64,000 nt of DNA from Rhodobacteraceae bacterium HTCC2150 (lineage in GTDB: Bacteria; Pseudomonadota; Alphaproteobacteria; Rhodobacterales; Rhodobacteraceae), in contig AAXZ01000001.1 in assembly GCA_000169395.1 (NCBI GenBank), positions 62,001 through 126,000 on the forward strand, read 5' to 3'. Below are positions 27,195-35,391 of this stretch, piece after piece; position 1 is the first letter of the stretch, and the number at the start of each line of letters is the position of its first letter. A model generated the notes under the pieces. The model saw only the letters and a program-made list of their open reading frames with translations. It was not told the origin of the DNA and did not search any database. The position numbers and the translations under genes were made by a program.

Positions 27195-27279
27195 GATACT
27201 CTCCGGAATTTGACTGGTCTCAGGTTAACTACGCCTATACTGATTGAACGAAACAGGCGCAATGCAAAGGACGCAACTT

Positions 27280-28095
27280 ATGAACGACGAATCCAGACGG
27301 CACCCATTTCGGCACAGTCACCAAGATGTTCAGGCAGCAACCGAGGTGCCAGATACACCGCAAACACGCGCGCCCGCGTATCGGTTAGCCTTTGATGATC
27401 GTGATTTTCTGTGTCGTGATGAACTGCGCCCCGTTCGACTACAACTTGAACTGTTGAAACCCGAAATGATCCTCGAGGAACGCGGAATCAATTCAACCAT
27501 CGTTCTATTTGGCGGTGCCCGCATTCCGGAACCCGCAAACAAAGACAAAGCCAAAACAAAAACTTTGGCGGAGCTTTCCCGTTTTTACGACGAAGCACGG
27601 GAATTTGCGCGTTTGATAACATTGAAGTCCATGCAAAGTTATGGCCGCGAAGACGTAATTATTACTGGCGGCGGACCGGGCGTGATGGAGGCCGGAAACC
27701 GCGGTGCCATTGATGCAGGTGGTGCCTCAATCGGGCTGAACATCGTATTACCCCATGAACAAGCACCCAATGAATACGTCACACCAGAACTGTGCTTTAA
27801 CTTCCACTACTTTGCGATCCGAAAGATGCATTTCTTGATGCGCGCCAAGGCGCTTTGCGCGTTCCCAGGCGGATTCGGTACATTGGATGAATTGTTCGAG
27901 GCGCTAACTTTGATTCAAACAGGCCGCATGAACCGCATTCCATTCCTTTTGTTTGGCAAAGAGTTTTGGAACAAAATTATCAACTGGGAAGCGCTGGCCG
28001 ATGCAGGTACGATTTCGCCAGATGATTTAGATTTGTTCAAATTTGTCGATTCAGCCGCCGAGGCTGTTGAACTGATTGAGAACTGGAAACCGTAA
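27280..28095 (+). CDS. LOG-family (TIGR00730) protein
   Basis: This 271-residue cytoplasmic protein has the LOG signatures: the nucleotide-binding GGGPGVMEAGNRGA segment and PGGFGTLDELFEAL. LOG proteins release free cytokinin-type bases from nucleoside monophosphates or act on related nucleotides; in bacteria the physiological role is often nucleotide salvage. AAAGGA lies eight bases before the ATG at 27280; earlier in-frame starts at 27244 and 27262 lack a comparable site. The next gene, an iron alcohol dehydrogenase, follows after 10 bases. Confidence 0.88.
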   Translation: MNDESRRHPFRHSHQDVQAATEVPDTPQTRAPAYRLAFDDRDFLCRDELRPVRLQLELLKPEMILEERGINSTIVLFGGARIPEPANKDKAKTKTLAELSRFYDEAREFARLITLKSMQSYGREDVIITGGGPGVMEAGNRGAIDAGGASIGLNIVLPHEQAPNEYVTPELCFNFHYFAIRKMHFLMRAKALCAFPGGFGTLDELFEALTLIQTGRMNRIPFLLFGKEFWNKIINWEALADAGTISPDDLDLFKFVDSAAEAVELIENWKP

Positions 28096-28105
28096 AGGAT
28101 CAGCC

Positions 28106-29275
28106 ATGTCCGCCACGTTAATTGGCCGCGTTCAATCCCCCCGCATCATTCGCATCGGCGGGGGCGTTGCACTGGAAACAGCCGAAGTTTTGCAACAATT
28201 GGGCCTTTCGCGGCCCCTTATTGTAACCGACACGAACCTGATCGCCCTTGGTCACGTCGACACCGTTACCGACGTTTTGGCCAATGTGGGTATCGGTTGG
28301 GGCACGTTTGATGCGGTAGTTGAGGATCCCACCGACACCTGTGTTGACGAAGGATTGGCGGCCTTCAATGCAGGTGATTACGATTGCATCATTGGCATCG
28401 GTGGTGGCAGTGTTCTGGATGCCGCCAAGGCCATTTCGTTTATGTCTGTGAATGCGGGTCACGTGCGAGATTACAAGGCCCCCACCCAAATCGACAAATG
28501 CGGCCCGCCTTTGATTTTGTTGCCAACAACGGGCGGCACTGGGTCTGAATTGACTCGTTGGTGCGTGATCACCGACACGAAATTAACAGAAAAATACAAC
28601 CTGTCTGGCCTTGCTTGTGTGGCAACCGCTGCCCTTATTGATTGGACATTTACAGTCACTAAACCAGCGAGAATCACGGCGGATACGGCTGTCGACAGCC
28701 TAACCCACGCGATCGAGGCGTTCGTAAGTCGCCGCGCATTTGCCTATACTGACGCATTTGCCTTATCCGCCATGCCGTTGATCACCCAACACGTGCGCAC
28801 CGCCTATACCGATCCTGAAAATGCCGTGGCACGTGAGGGATTGATGCTGGCCGCATCCCAAGCTGGCATGGCGTTTTCTAACGCCTCGGTCGCCTTGGTT
28901 CACGGGATGAGCCGACCAATTGGCGCGCATTTTCATGTCGCACACGGCCTGTCCAATGCGATGTTATTGCCAGCTGTCACCGCGTTTTCCGTTTCACACG
29001 CCCCCCAAAGATACGCTCAATGTGCGCGCATTATGGGCATGGCTGAACCTGCGGATACCGATGGCAAAGCTTGCGAAAAACTGATCGCTGGTTTGCAGCA
29101 ATTGAACCAAGATTTACAAGTCCCCTCGCCCAGCACAAATGGGCTTGATCACCATGCATATCACGAAAAACTGCCTTTGATGGCCGAACAGGCGATGACA
29201 TCAGGCTCGCCCCAAAACAACCCACGCGTTCCAACAGCCGCTGAAATCGAGAGCCTTTATCGCGAGATTTGGTAA
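28106..29275 (+). CDS. Iron-containing alcohol dehydrogenase
   Basis: This 389-residue group III dehydrogenase oxidises alcohols or reduces aldehydes with NAD(H). Visible landmarks are GIGGGSVLDAAKAISF (nucleotide binding), PTTGGTGSELTRW, DTAVDSLTHAIEAFVS (metal ligands Asp and His) and HGMSRPIGAHFHVAHGLSNA (metal His residues). AAAGGA sits before the ATG at 28106. The frame is open from 28076 inside the LOG gene but that extension is not favoured. The gene is co-oriented with LOG and probably co-transcribed; the substrate is unknown. Confidence 0.9.
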   Translation: MSATLIGRVQSPRIIRIGGGVALETAEVLQQLGLSRPLIVTDTNLIALGHVDTVTDVLANVGIGWGTFDAVVEDPTDTCVDEGLAAFNAGDYDCIIGIGGGSVLDAAKAISFMSVNAGHVRDYKAPTQIDKCGPPLILLPTTGGTGSELTRWCVITDTKLTEKYNLSGLACVATAALIDWTFTVTKPARITADTAVDSLTHAIEAFVSRRAFAYTDAFALSAMPLITQHVRTAYTDPENAVAREGLMLAASQAGMAFSNASVALVHGMSRPIGAHFHVAHGLSNAMLLPAVTAFSVSHAPQRYAQCARIMGMAEPADTDGKACEKLIAGLQQLNQDLQVPSPSTNGLDHHAYHEKLPLMAEQAMTSGSPQNNPRVPTAAEIESLYREIW

Positions 29276-29326
29276 GGGCAAGTCCACGCAGCCCACTTTG
29301 GTGCGTTCGGATTAGAAACGACAGCC

Positions 29327-30463
29327 TTATGGCAAAGGCAGTTTCATACCTGCGTGACTACGCCAAAACTGTATAATTTCATGCATGTAATCAATGTCGC
29401 AATTTCGTTTAGGGCAAGGCGCGCGATTTCCACCCCAACCCGGCCAATCATGGCCCCCATCAACCGTGGTTAGCACCGCGACCGCCGCACTGTTGGCGGC
29501 TGTACCTTCACGATAATCTTCGCGAACAGTCATGGTGTGATCAGAGGGTTCAGGACCAACGCCCAAATTCGGATAAAGGCTTTCAGTTCGGTTCAAATCA
29601 ACCCCGTTAAATTTCACCAACCAATCGCGGGTTTGGCTGCGCCTGGTTGGCATGTCGAACGGTTTATCACCCTTGGTAACAACAACATTCAAAAGACAAC
29701 GAAACACATCCTCGGCATTGGTAATCGGTTGGCACCCAGGTGCCGTATCAACCGCCCTTGCCAATGCCTGAATGTCGAGGTTCTTTTTGTCCAATGTACC
29801 GATTTGCATAATAAAAGGACGGCGGATTTTTGTGTTCACCGTATAGTTTCCAACGCCGTTCACCTGCGCCAACGCTGTAACCTTTTGCCCCTTAAGCCCC
29901 GCACCTGATGTTGCAAAACCATCTAAACGACGGTCAAATTGTTCGGTCATGAACAATTGGAAAACAAAATCGCCCCCATTTGAAAAGCCCATTGCGTATT
30001 TACGGGCGTTTGGCGATTGGCGTTCGGTATCATCCAACAAAGCCTCAACAAACTTAAGATCATCAAGCCCGTTTCCGCCCGCACAATTGTCATCGCGCAA
30101 CAGGTCATCCCAACCCTGATAGGTGTCGCCAATTTGGCGCCAACGATGGCTGCAATCCGCCATGTGTTGGGTCATTTTTGCCTGTGGCGCGATCACCACC
30201 ATGGATTGTTCGGAATACGAACGCAGCAGATTAACCATCGCCCCCGATTTACCACCCGCGCCGTGAAAGGCGAAAACAACGGGCAAATCACCACCCTGTT
30301 GGGGCGAATGCAAACAATATTGGCGCGCCACACCTTTCACCGCAATTTCACAGGCCTGAAACTCACTGCTTTTGCACATGAACATTGGATCACTAACGGC
30401 TTGGCATTCCAATGCATAAACACGGGTGCTGATCAGAATAAAGAAGGCAATTAGTCGATACAT
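29327..30463 (-). CDS. Exported poly(3-hydroxybutyrate)-depolymerase/LpqC-like esterase
   Basis: This 378-residue protein has a signal peptide (about residues 1-18) and an alpha/beta-hydrolase core of the LpqC/PHB-depolymerase/feruloyl-esterase type: oxyanion region FAFHGAGGKSGAM, nucleophile elbow GFSNGGDF and a C-terminal GGHDWPGWGG segment carrying the likely catalytic histidine. It has about ten cysteines, fitting a secreted disulphide-bonded enzyme. The substrate could be PHB oligomers, feruloylated polysaccharide or another ester. It is convergent with the alcohol dehydrogenase and divergent from msrB. Confidence 0.82.
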   Translation of the reverse strand: MYRLIAFFILISTRVYALECQAVSDPMFMCKSSEFQACEIAVKGVARQYCLHSPQQGGDLPVVFAFHGAGGKSGAMVNLLRSYSEQSMVVIAPQAKMTQHMADCSHRWRQIGDTYQGWDDLLRDDNCAGGNGLDDLKFVEALLDDTERQSPNARKYAMGFSNGGDFVFQLFMTEQFDRRLDGFATSGAGLKGQKVTALAQVNGVGNYTVNTKIRRPFIMQIGTLDKKNLDIQALARAVDTAPGCQPITNAEDVFRCLLNVVVTKGDKPFDMPTRRSQTRDWLVKFNGVDLNRTESLYPNLGVGPEPSDHTMTVREDYREGTAANSAAVAVLTTVDGGHDWPGWGGNRAPCPKRNCDIDYMHEIIQFWRSHAGMKLPLP

Positions 30464-30664
30464 TTAGGTCCTGCTCAGTTTTAGCAGTGCCTAACGAACA
30501 AACTTTAAGAAAGTTCTACGAAGGTACGCAAAAAAGTAGAGTGACGTTCGCCGCCCAAATATTTCAATATTTTTGCATTCGTTCCCGCAATCGTGACCAT
30601 AGTTTAAGTGCAAATTTGGGTTAAAACTGACAAAAGTCGTTTCAACAACTTCTGTATCAACGGC

Positions 30665-30680
30665 ATCTGCCCTGGCAGAT
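30665..30680. repeat. 16-bp palindrome in the msrB leader
   Basis: ATCTGCC and GGCAGAT form a perfect inverted repeat with a two-base spacer, 28 bases before the msrB start. It could be an operator or a small hairpin in the mRNA leader. Confidence 0.4.
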
Positions 30681-30708
30681 TTGATTGAACCGCGAAAGGG
30701 TAATCCAA

Positions 30709-31173
30709 ATGAAGCGTCGTAATTTCTTGTTGGCTGGATCGGCTTTGATTGCCTCGGCACACCCCGTTTTGGCAACCTCAGGCACATTTGAAGTGACCCG
30801 CACAGACGCGGAATGGCGCGCAATGTTAACGAAAACCCAATACAACGTGATGCGCCACGAAAGCACGGAACGCGCTGGTTCTAGCCCCTTGGATAAAAAC
30901 TATGCCGCGGGCACATATATTTGCCGTGGCTGTGATTTGCCGCTGTATTCCTCAAAAACCAAATTTGACAGTGGCACAGGCTGGCCAAGTTTTTACAAAA
31001 GCTTGCCGCGCGCGATTGGTACAAAGAAAGACAATACCTTGTTCACCACAAGAACCGAGGCACACTGTCGTCGTTGCGGCAGCCACTTGGGCCACATCTT
31101 TAATGACGGGCCAAAACCCACTGGCAAACGCCATTGTTTGAACGGTGTCAGTTTGAAATTTGTGGCCGCTTAG
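30709..31173 (+). CDS. msrB: Exported peptide-methionine (R)-S-oxide reductase
   Basis: This 154-residue enzyme reduces the R-form of methionine sulfoxide in oxidised proteins. The two zinc CxxC pairs are in CRGCDLPLYSSKTKFDSGTG and CRRCGSHLGHIF, and the catalytic cysteine is in RHCLNGVSLKF. The N-terminus RRNFLLAGSALIASAHPVLA with its twin arginines looks like a Tat signal, so the enzyme would repair periplasmic proteins. GAAAGG precedes the ATG at 30709. No msrA lies beside it. A perfect 34-bp palindrome follows the stop. Confidence 0.93.
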   Translation: MKRRNFLLAGSALIASAHPVLATSGTFEVTRTDAEWRAMLTKTQYNVMRHESTERAGSSPLDKNYAAGTYICRGCDLPLYSSKTKFDSGTGWPSFYKSLPRAIGTKKDNTLFTTRTEAHCRRCGSHLGHIFNDGPKPTGKRHCLNGVSLKFVAA

Positions 31174-31193
31174 GCCTGTTGAATTAATGCGTG

Positions 31194-31227
31194 TTTAACG
31201 AAGTTGACAGGTGTCAACTTCGTTAAA
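31194..31227. repeat. Perfect 34-bp palindrome between msrB and the TPP enzyme
   Basis: A 16-bp perfect inverted repeat beginning TTTAACGAAGTTGACA with a two-base centre lies between convergent stops. It can form a very stable hairpin on both strands but lacks a clear T-run on either, so Rho-independent termination is uncertain. Confidence 0.6.
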
Positions 31228-31233
31228 ACATTC

Positions 31234-32922
31234 TTAGCCACCGCGATGTTTAAAGCTGTCACGCCGAAAGCTGTACAGCGCATTTGGGTCAACCATTACA
31301 TCAATCACGGCGGGTTTTCCACAAACCAATGCCGCCTGAATGGCCCCGCCAAGTTCACCCAGCTTATCGACGCGATACCCCTTAGCACCATAAAGTTCGG
31401 CCACCTTGTCAAAGGGGGGGCTGGAAACATCTGCGCCGATGTAACGCTCGTTGAAAAAATCACGTTGATAGGCTTTCTCTGCCCCCCAACATCCGTTGTT
31501 CATCACCACCGTCACTGTGTTGATCCCATGATCGACAGCCGTCGACAGTTCGGACATTGCCATCCCAAAACCACCGTCACCCATTAGCGAAACAACGGGG
31601 CGATCAGGCATCGCCAGTTTGATGCCCAGACCGGCCGCGAAGGAAAAGCCAACCAGCCCGAAATCAAGCGGGGAAAACAAGCTTTTGGGGTGGTGCATGT
31701 TCAACGCATCGGTGGCTTGCAAACATAGTGTTCCCGCATCCAACGTGATCGCCGCATCATGGGGCAATACGTCCCGCAGGGATTTAAACAAACCGCTTGG
31801 TTGAATGGGGCTGTCATCCATCACCGCATCAACATCACGTTGGGCCAGATAAGCCGCGCGGTCTGTTTGGAATTGCGTGGTCCAAGTCACAGCATCCGCG
31901 CGCTGTTTGATACCACCAAGGGCGGCGGTCAGCTGCACAGCCACACTAGGCGCATCGCCCCAAATACCCATGGCAACAGGGAAGTAACGCCCAATTGCCG
32001 TCGGTTCCAATTCCACATGAATGATCTGCGCATCACGATTGATGTTGTCATAAGTGTAAAATGTCGAGTTGAACCCAAGACGTGTACCAAGGGCCAAGAT
32101 CACATCGGCCTGTTGCACCAATCGCGATGCAACGGGGTTACCGCGAGGGCCCATTTGACCAGCATTCAAAGGGTGTGAAAACGGGATCGCATCCCCGTGT
32201 CCGGGTGAGGTGACAATTGGACAGCCCAGCGCCGACGCAAGGGCCAAAGCTTGATCCGCTCCGCCCGTATTTTTGATGCCACCACCCGCAATAATCACAG
32301 GTTGTTTTGCACCTGCCAGCATCTTGGACGCATCTTTGATCGCCGCATCATTACCCGCCGGATAGGCCAGTGGGCGATAATTGTTCGGCGATTGCAGATC
32401 AACAATGTCCGCCTGAGCCGCCAAAACATCGCGCGGCAAGTTTAATTGAACCGGACCTTGGCGCGGGGCAAGGGCGACACGAAACGCCTCGCGTACCAAA
32501 TCAGGTACACGATCCGCACTTGGTGCCGTCCATGTTTTCTTGGTGATCGGGGTGAACAACGATTGCTGATCTACCTCTTGAAAAGCATCGCGATATAAAT
32601 GCGATGTCGCCAACGCGCCCGAGATTGAAACAACCGGTGAAAACGCCGCTTTTGCTTGCCCCAAACCCGTGGCTAAATTTGTTGTACCCGGCCCATTTTG
32701 GCCCGCTAAAAACACGCCTGCACGCCCTGATGCCCGTGCGAACCCGTCGGCCATATGGCAACCAGTTCGTTCGTCATGCACACCGATAAAATTGATCTCT
32801 GGTGCATCATAAAGCGCGTCAAACATTTCCATTGTGGCGGAACCGATCAAGCCAAACACATGGCTGGTTTTTTCGGCTTTCAACGCCTCTACGGCCACTT
32901 GGCCACCCGACATCATCGTCAT
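31234..32922 (-). CDS. Thiamine-pyrophosphate enzyme (acetolactate synthase/Xsc-like)
   Basis: This 562-residue TPP enzyme has the PYR domain with the activating glutamate in HDERTGCHMADGFAR, a central Rossmann-like domain and the PP domain with the GDGGFGMAMSE to MNNGCWG diphosphate-binding motif. It resembles acetolactate synthase and sulfoacetaldehyde acetyltransferase, but the exact reaction cannot be read. It is the last gene of a five-gene operon and overlaps the alpha/beta hydrolase by four bases (ATGA). In that setting it probably decarboxylates or cleaves a keto-acid or aldehyde produced upstream. Confidence 0.82.
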   Translation of the reverse strand: MTMMSGGQVAVEALKAEKTSHVFGLIGSATMEMFDALYDAPEINFIGVHDERTGCHMADGFARASGRAGVFLAGQNGPGTTNLATGLGQAKAAFSPVVSISGALATSHLYRDAFQEVDQQSLFTPITKKTWTAPSADRVPDLVREAFRVALAPRQGPVQLNLPRDVLAAQADIVDLQSPNNYRPLAYPAGNDAAIKDASKMLAGAKQPVIIAGGGIKNTGGADQALALASALGCPIVTSPGHGDAIPFSHPLNAGQMGPRGNPVASRLVQQADVILALGTRLGFNSTFYTYDNINRDAQIIHVELEPTAIGRYFPVAMGIWGDAPSVAVQLTAALGGIKQRADAVTWTTQFQTDRAAYLAQRDVDAVMDDSPIQPSGLFKSLRDVLPHDAAITLDAGTLCLQATDALNMHHPKSLFSPLDFGLVGFSFAAGLGIKLAMPDRPVVSLMGDGGFGMAMSELSTAVDHGINTVTVVMNNGCWGAEKAYQRDFFNERYIGADVSSPPFDKVAELYGAKGYRVDKLGELGGAIQAALVCGKPAVIDVMVDPNALYSFRRDSFKHRGG

Positions 32923-33734
32923 GATTTTCTTCCTTCTAGAAATTGAAGTATCGGATCGGTGAAGGTCTGTGGTTCCTCCATCAATCCTAAGTGCTGAAGC
33001 TGCGGAATTATCAGCGTCTGGGCGCCTGATATTTCCGCTGCAATTGCATGGCTCATTTCTGATGTGCTGCCGCTATCGGCCTGACATGTCAGAACAAGAG
33101 AACCCGCCGTGACAGCGGGTTCCGGTTTAATAAGTTCGCGTACGCCATTGGCCAAAACCCATGCCGCTTGGGCATAGCTTTCAGCATCAACCAATCCGCG
33201 CCATTCGCGAACCAATGCCAAAGCGGCCGGATTATTCGCGCGGAAATCCGGTGTAAACCACCGCGCAAGTGCGGCATCAAAGGTGGCAAATGCACCGTGA
33301 TTTCGCACGTCCGCTGCGCGTTCCTCAACTTGTTTTTGCGCCGCTTCACCCCGGTCATGGGGTGAGTTCATAATCACCAAATCAGTGACTAATTCAGGGT
33401 AATCTAACACAAAACGTCGATTGATCATGCCACCAATAGAAAACCCAACAATCGATGCAGGCCCCAGATTTAGGGCACGCATCAATCCGGCAAGTTGGGC
33501 GGCATAAACCGAAAGGGACGCCGTTGTTGGAACGGGCGAAGATTGCCCATGCCCCCACAAATCATAGGTCAACACCCGATGGTTTGCGGACAAAGCATCA
33601 ATATGATCATCCCAAAGATGACGGCACAGCCCAAGACCATGAATAAGCACAATGACCGGCGCACCGACCGTGCCATGCAATTCATAGGCCGTGCCCTCGT
33701 GGCGACCAAATTCTGACGTTCCGTTTGGCACCAC
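32919..33734 (-). CDS. Alpha/beta-fold hydrolase
   Basis: This 271-residue hydrolase has the oxyanion segment LIHGLGLCRHLWDDH, the nucleophile elbow VGFSIGGMINRR, an acid-containing loop (CQADSGSTSEM) and the late histidine in LQHLGLMEEP. It resembles enol-lactone hydrolases of the PcaD type in overall pattern. Translation starts at a GTG immediately after the DUF1185 stop, and its own stop overlaps the TPP gene, so it belongs to the operon. It could open a lactone or hydrolyse an amide or ester intermediate. Confidence 0.85.
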   Translation of the reverse strand: MVPNGTSEFGRHEGTAYELHGTVGAPVIVLIHGLGLCRHLWDDHIDALSANHRVLTYDLWGHGQSSPVPTTASLSVYAAQLAGLMRALNLGPASIVGFSIGGMINRRFVLDYPELVTDLVIMNSPHDRGEAAQKQVEERAADVRNHGAFATFDAALARWFTPDFRANNPAALALVREWRGLVDAESYAQAAWVLANGVRELIKPEPAVTAGSLVLTCQADSGSTSEMSHAIAAEISGAQTLIIPQLQHLGLMEEPQTFTDPILQFLEGRKS

Positions 33735-34331
33735 TTAAACGCCCGCTGGATTGTCGACGTCGCGACCCATTTCTTTCAGGTCCTCATAGCGATCACCAAT
33801 GCGGTGATGCGGATGCCCACCGATGGATGCGCCCAGCGCAATAACGACCTCATCTGGACCCGGTGCATCGGGAACATTCAGGTGAATTGTTTGATAATGC
33901 GAACGACGGCCTGCATCATGTTTATCCATCAATGGGATCATTATCGGCTGGCCCGCAACACCCTTGCAGTTGGTGAATGCAAGATAGGTTTTGGCGCCAA
34001 CCGCATCGCGGTATTGATTGCCGAACCACAGGGTATGCGTCAACGCTTGGGCGTGCTCAATTTCGCCGCCCATGCCAACCACGGCTGCTTTGCCATATCC
34101 CTCGATCTTGTCGCCTGTGACGTCCAAAATCATCTCGGTCAAAAGCTTGCCAACCACAGGGCCGATTTCACGGATTTCGGGACGCAGGTTTTCAACAAAT
34201 CCACGGCCGTGCCATGGGTTTTTGATGATTGCCAAGGCGGCGATCAATTTCGTTGGGGTTTCAACTACGCGGCCCCCTTCGATATTGGTGGTTTGGATGT
34301 GCAACAGCGTACGGCGAATTTCAGCGGTCAT
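33735..34331 (-). CDS. DUF1185 amino-acid-synthesis-family protein
   Basis: This 198-residue protein belongs to the DUF1185 family, labelled amino acid synthesis in databases although no reaction is established. Recognisable parts are IEGGRVVETPTKLIAALAII, VVGMGGEIEHAQAL and the late HPHHRIGDRYEDL. It has no signal peptide. AAGGAAG lies before the ATG at 34331. Its position between the LLM oxidoreductase and the hydrolase ties it to the same pathway, where it may be a lyase or isomerase. Confidence 0.8.
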   Translation of the reverse strand: MTAEIRRTLLHIQTTNIEGGRVVETPTKLIAALAIIKNPWHGRGFVENLRPEIREIGPVVGKLLTEMILDVTGDKIEGYGKAAVVGMGGEIEHAQALTHTLWFGNQYRDAVGAKTYLAFTNCKGVAGQPIMIPLMDKHDAGRRSHYQTIHLNVPDAPGPDEVVIALGASIGGHPHHRIGDRYEDLKEMGRDVDNPAGV

Positions 34332-34350
34332 AGTCTTCCTTTCAGGGGAA

Positions 34351-35382
34351 TTATTCAAAAGCAGGTTTAACTTTGTCACAGAACAGTTTGAATGAACGTT
34401 TTTGGCGTTCCATATCCAATCCCATGCTGGCGTAATAGATAAAGGCATCGACGCCCAAATCTTGGTACATTTTTAGTTTTTCGACGACTTGTTCGGGTGA
34501 GCCGAACATCAGGTTTTCCTCTAGCATCTGAGGGTCAACGCGCACGTTGCCTTCCATTTCCTCTAGCGGGATTGGATCAGGAAAACCGTTCACTACATCG
34601 CCCCTTTTCATCATCAGGTTGCCAAATTGGCCCAATACGTTGCGAATGGCGCTGATAGAAGCGGCACGATCGTCTTCGTTTTCATAAATTGCCGTGTGAC
34701 GCATCATGGCAAAACGACCCGTGTGCCCCGGAAATTTTTGACGCGCTTCTACCAGTTGGTCGCGATATTTTTCAGCCTCACCAAACGGCATTGTCAAAGG
34801 CCAAGACATGATATTGCAGTTGTTTTGCACCGCATAGTCAAACGTAATCGGTGAACGTGCCGCCACCCAAATTGGCACATCCTCTTGCACCGGTTTGGGG
34901 CAAGACGTCGACTTGGGAAATTGCCAGTGTTTACCGTTGTGTTCAACGTCACCTTTCCAAAGTTCCTTCACCAAGGGCAACATTTCTTGCACATAGTGGT
35001 AGCTGTCTTTTTGATCTAACCCGGGATGCATGCGATCAAATTCACGCTGATACGCACCCGATCCCAGACCGAAATCCATGCGTCCGCCCGAGATCAGATC
35101 AACCATCGCTGCTTCGCCAGCAATGTTGATCGGGTGCCAATACGCAGCATTGGCAACACCACATCCAAGACGAATGTTTTTGGTGTGGGTCGCCCACCAT
35201 GTCATGATCTGAAACGGGTTAGGCGCAATGGTCATTTCAAGCGCGTGATGTTCCGCCGCCCAAGCAATTTCAAAGCCAGCCTCGTCAGCCAATTTGACCA
35301 TATCAATCACGTGTTCTTGCACCGCGTTCATGTCGGCGGTGTCGTCCATGCGTTCTAGGTTTATTGCAATGTGAAATTTCAT
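34351..35382 (-). CDS. LLM-class flavin-dependent oxidoreductase
   Basis: This 343-residue protein has the bacterial luciferase-like fold: EIAWAAEHHALEMTIAPNP, LGCGVANAAYWHPINIAGE, DFGLGSGAYQREFDRMHPG and a C-terminal FGSPEQVVEKLKMYQDLGVD. Such enzymes use reduced FMN and oxygen to hydroxylate or cleave substrates and need a flavin reductase, which is not seen nearby. GAGGTG lies six bases before the start, inside the end of the aldehyde dehydrogenase gene. It is a strong candidate for the ring-opening monooxygenase of the operon. Confidence 0.88.
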   Translation of the reverse strand: MKFHIAINLERMDDTADMNAVQEHVIDMVKLADEAGFEIAWAAEHHALEMTIAPNPFQIMTWWATHTKNIRLGCGVANAAYWHPINIAGEAAMVDLISGGRMDFGLGSGAYQREFDRMHPGLDQKDSYHYVQEMLPLVKELWKGDVEHNGKHWQFPKSTSCPKPVQEDVPIWVAARSPITFDYAVQNNCNIMSWPLTMPFGEAEKYRDQLVEARQKFPGHTGRFAMMRHTAIYENEDDRAASISAIRNVLGQFGNLMMKRGDVVNGFPDPIPLEEMEGNVRVDPQMLEENLMFGSPEQVVEKLKMYQDLGVDAFIYYASMGLDMERQKRSFKLFCDKVKPAFE

Positions 35383-35391
35383 GGTGTCACC

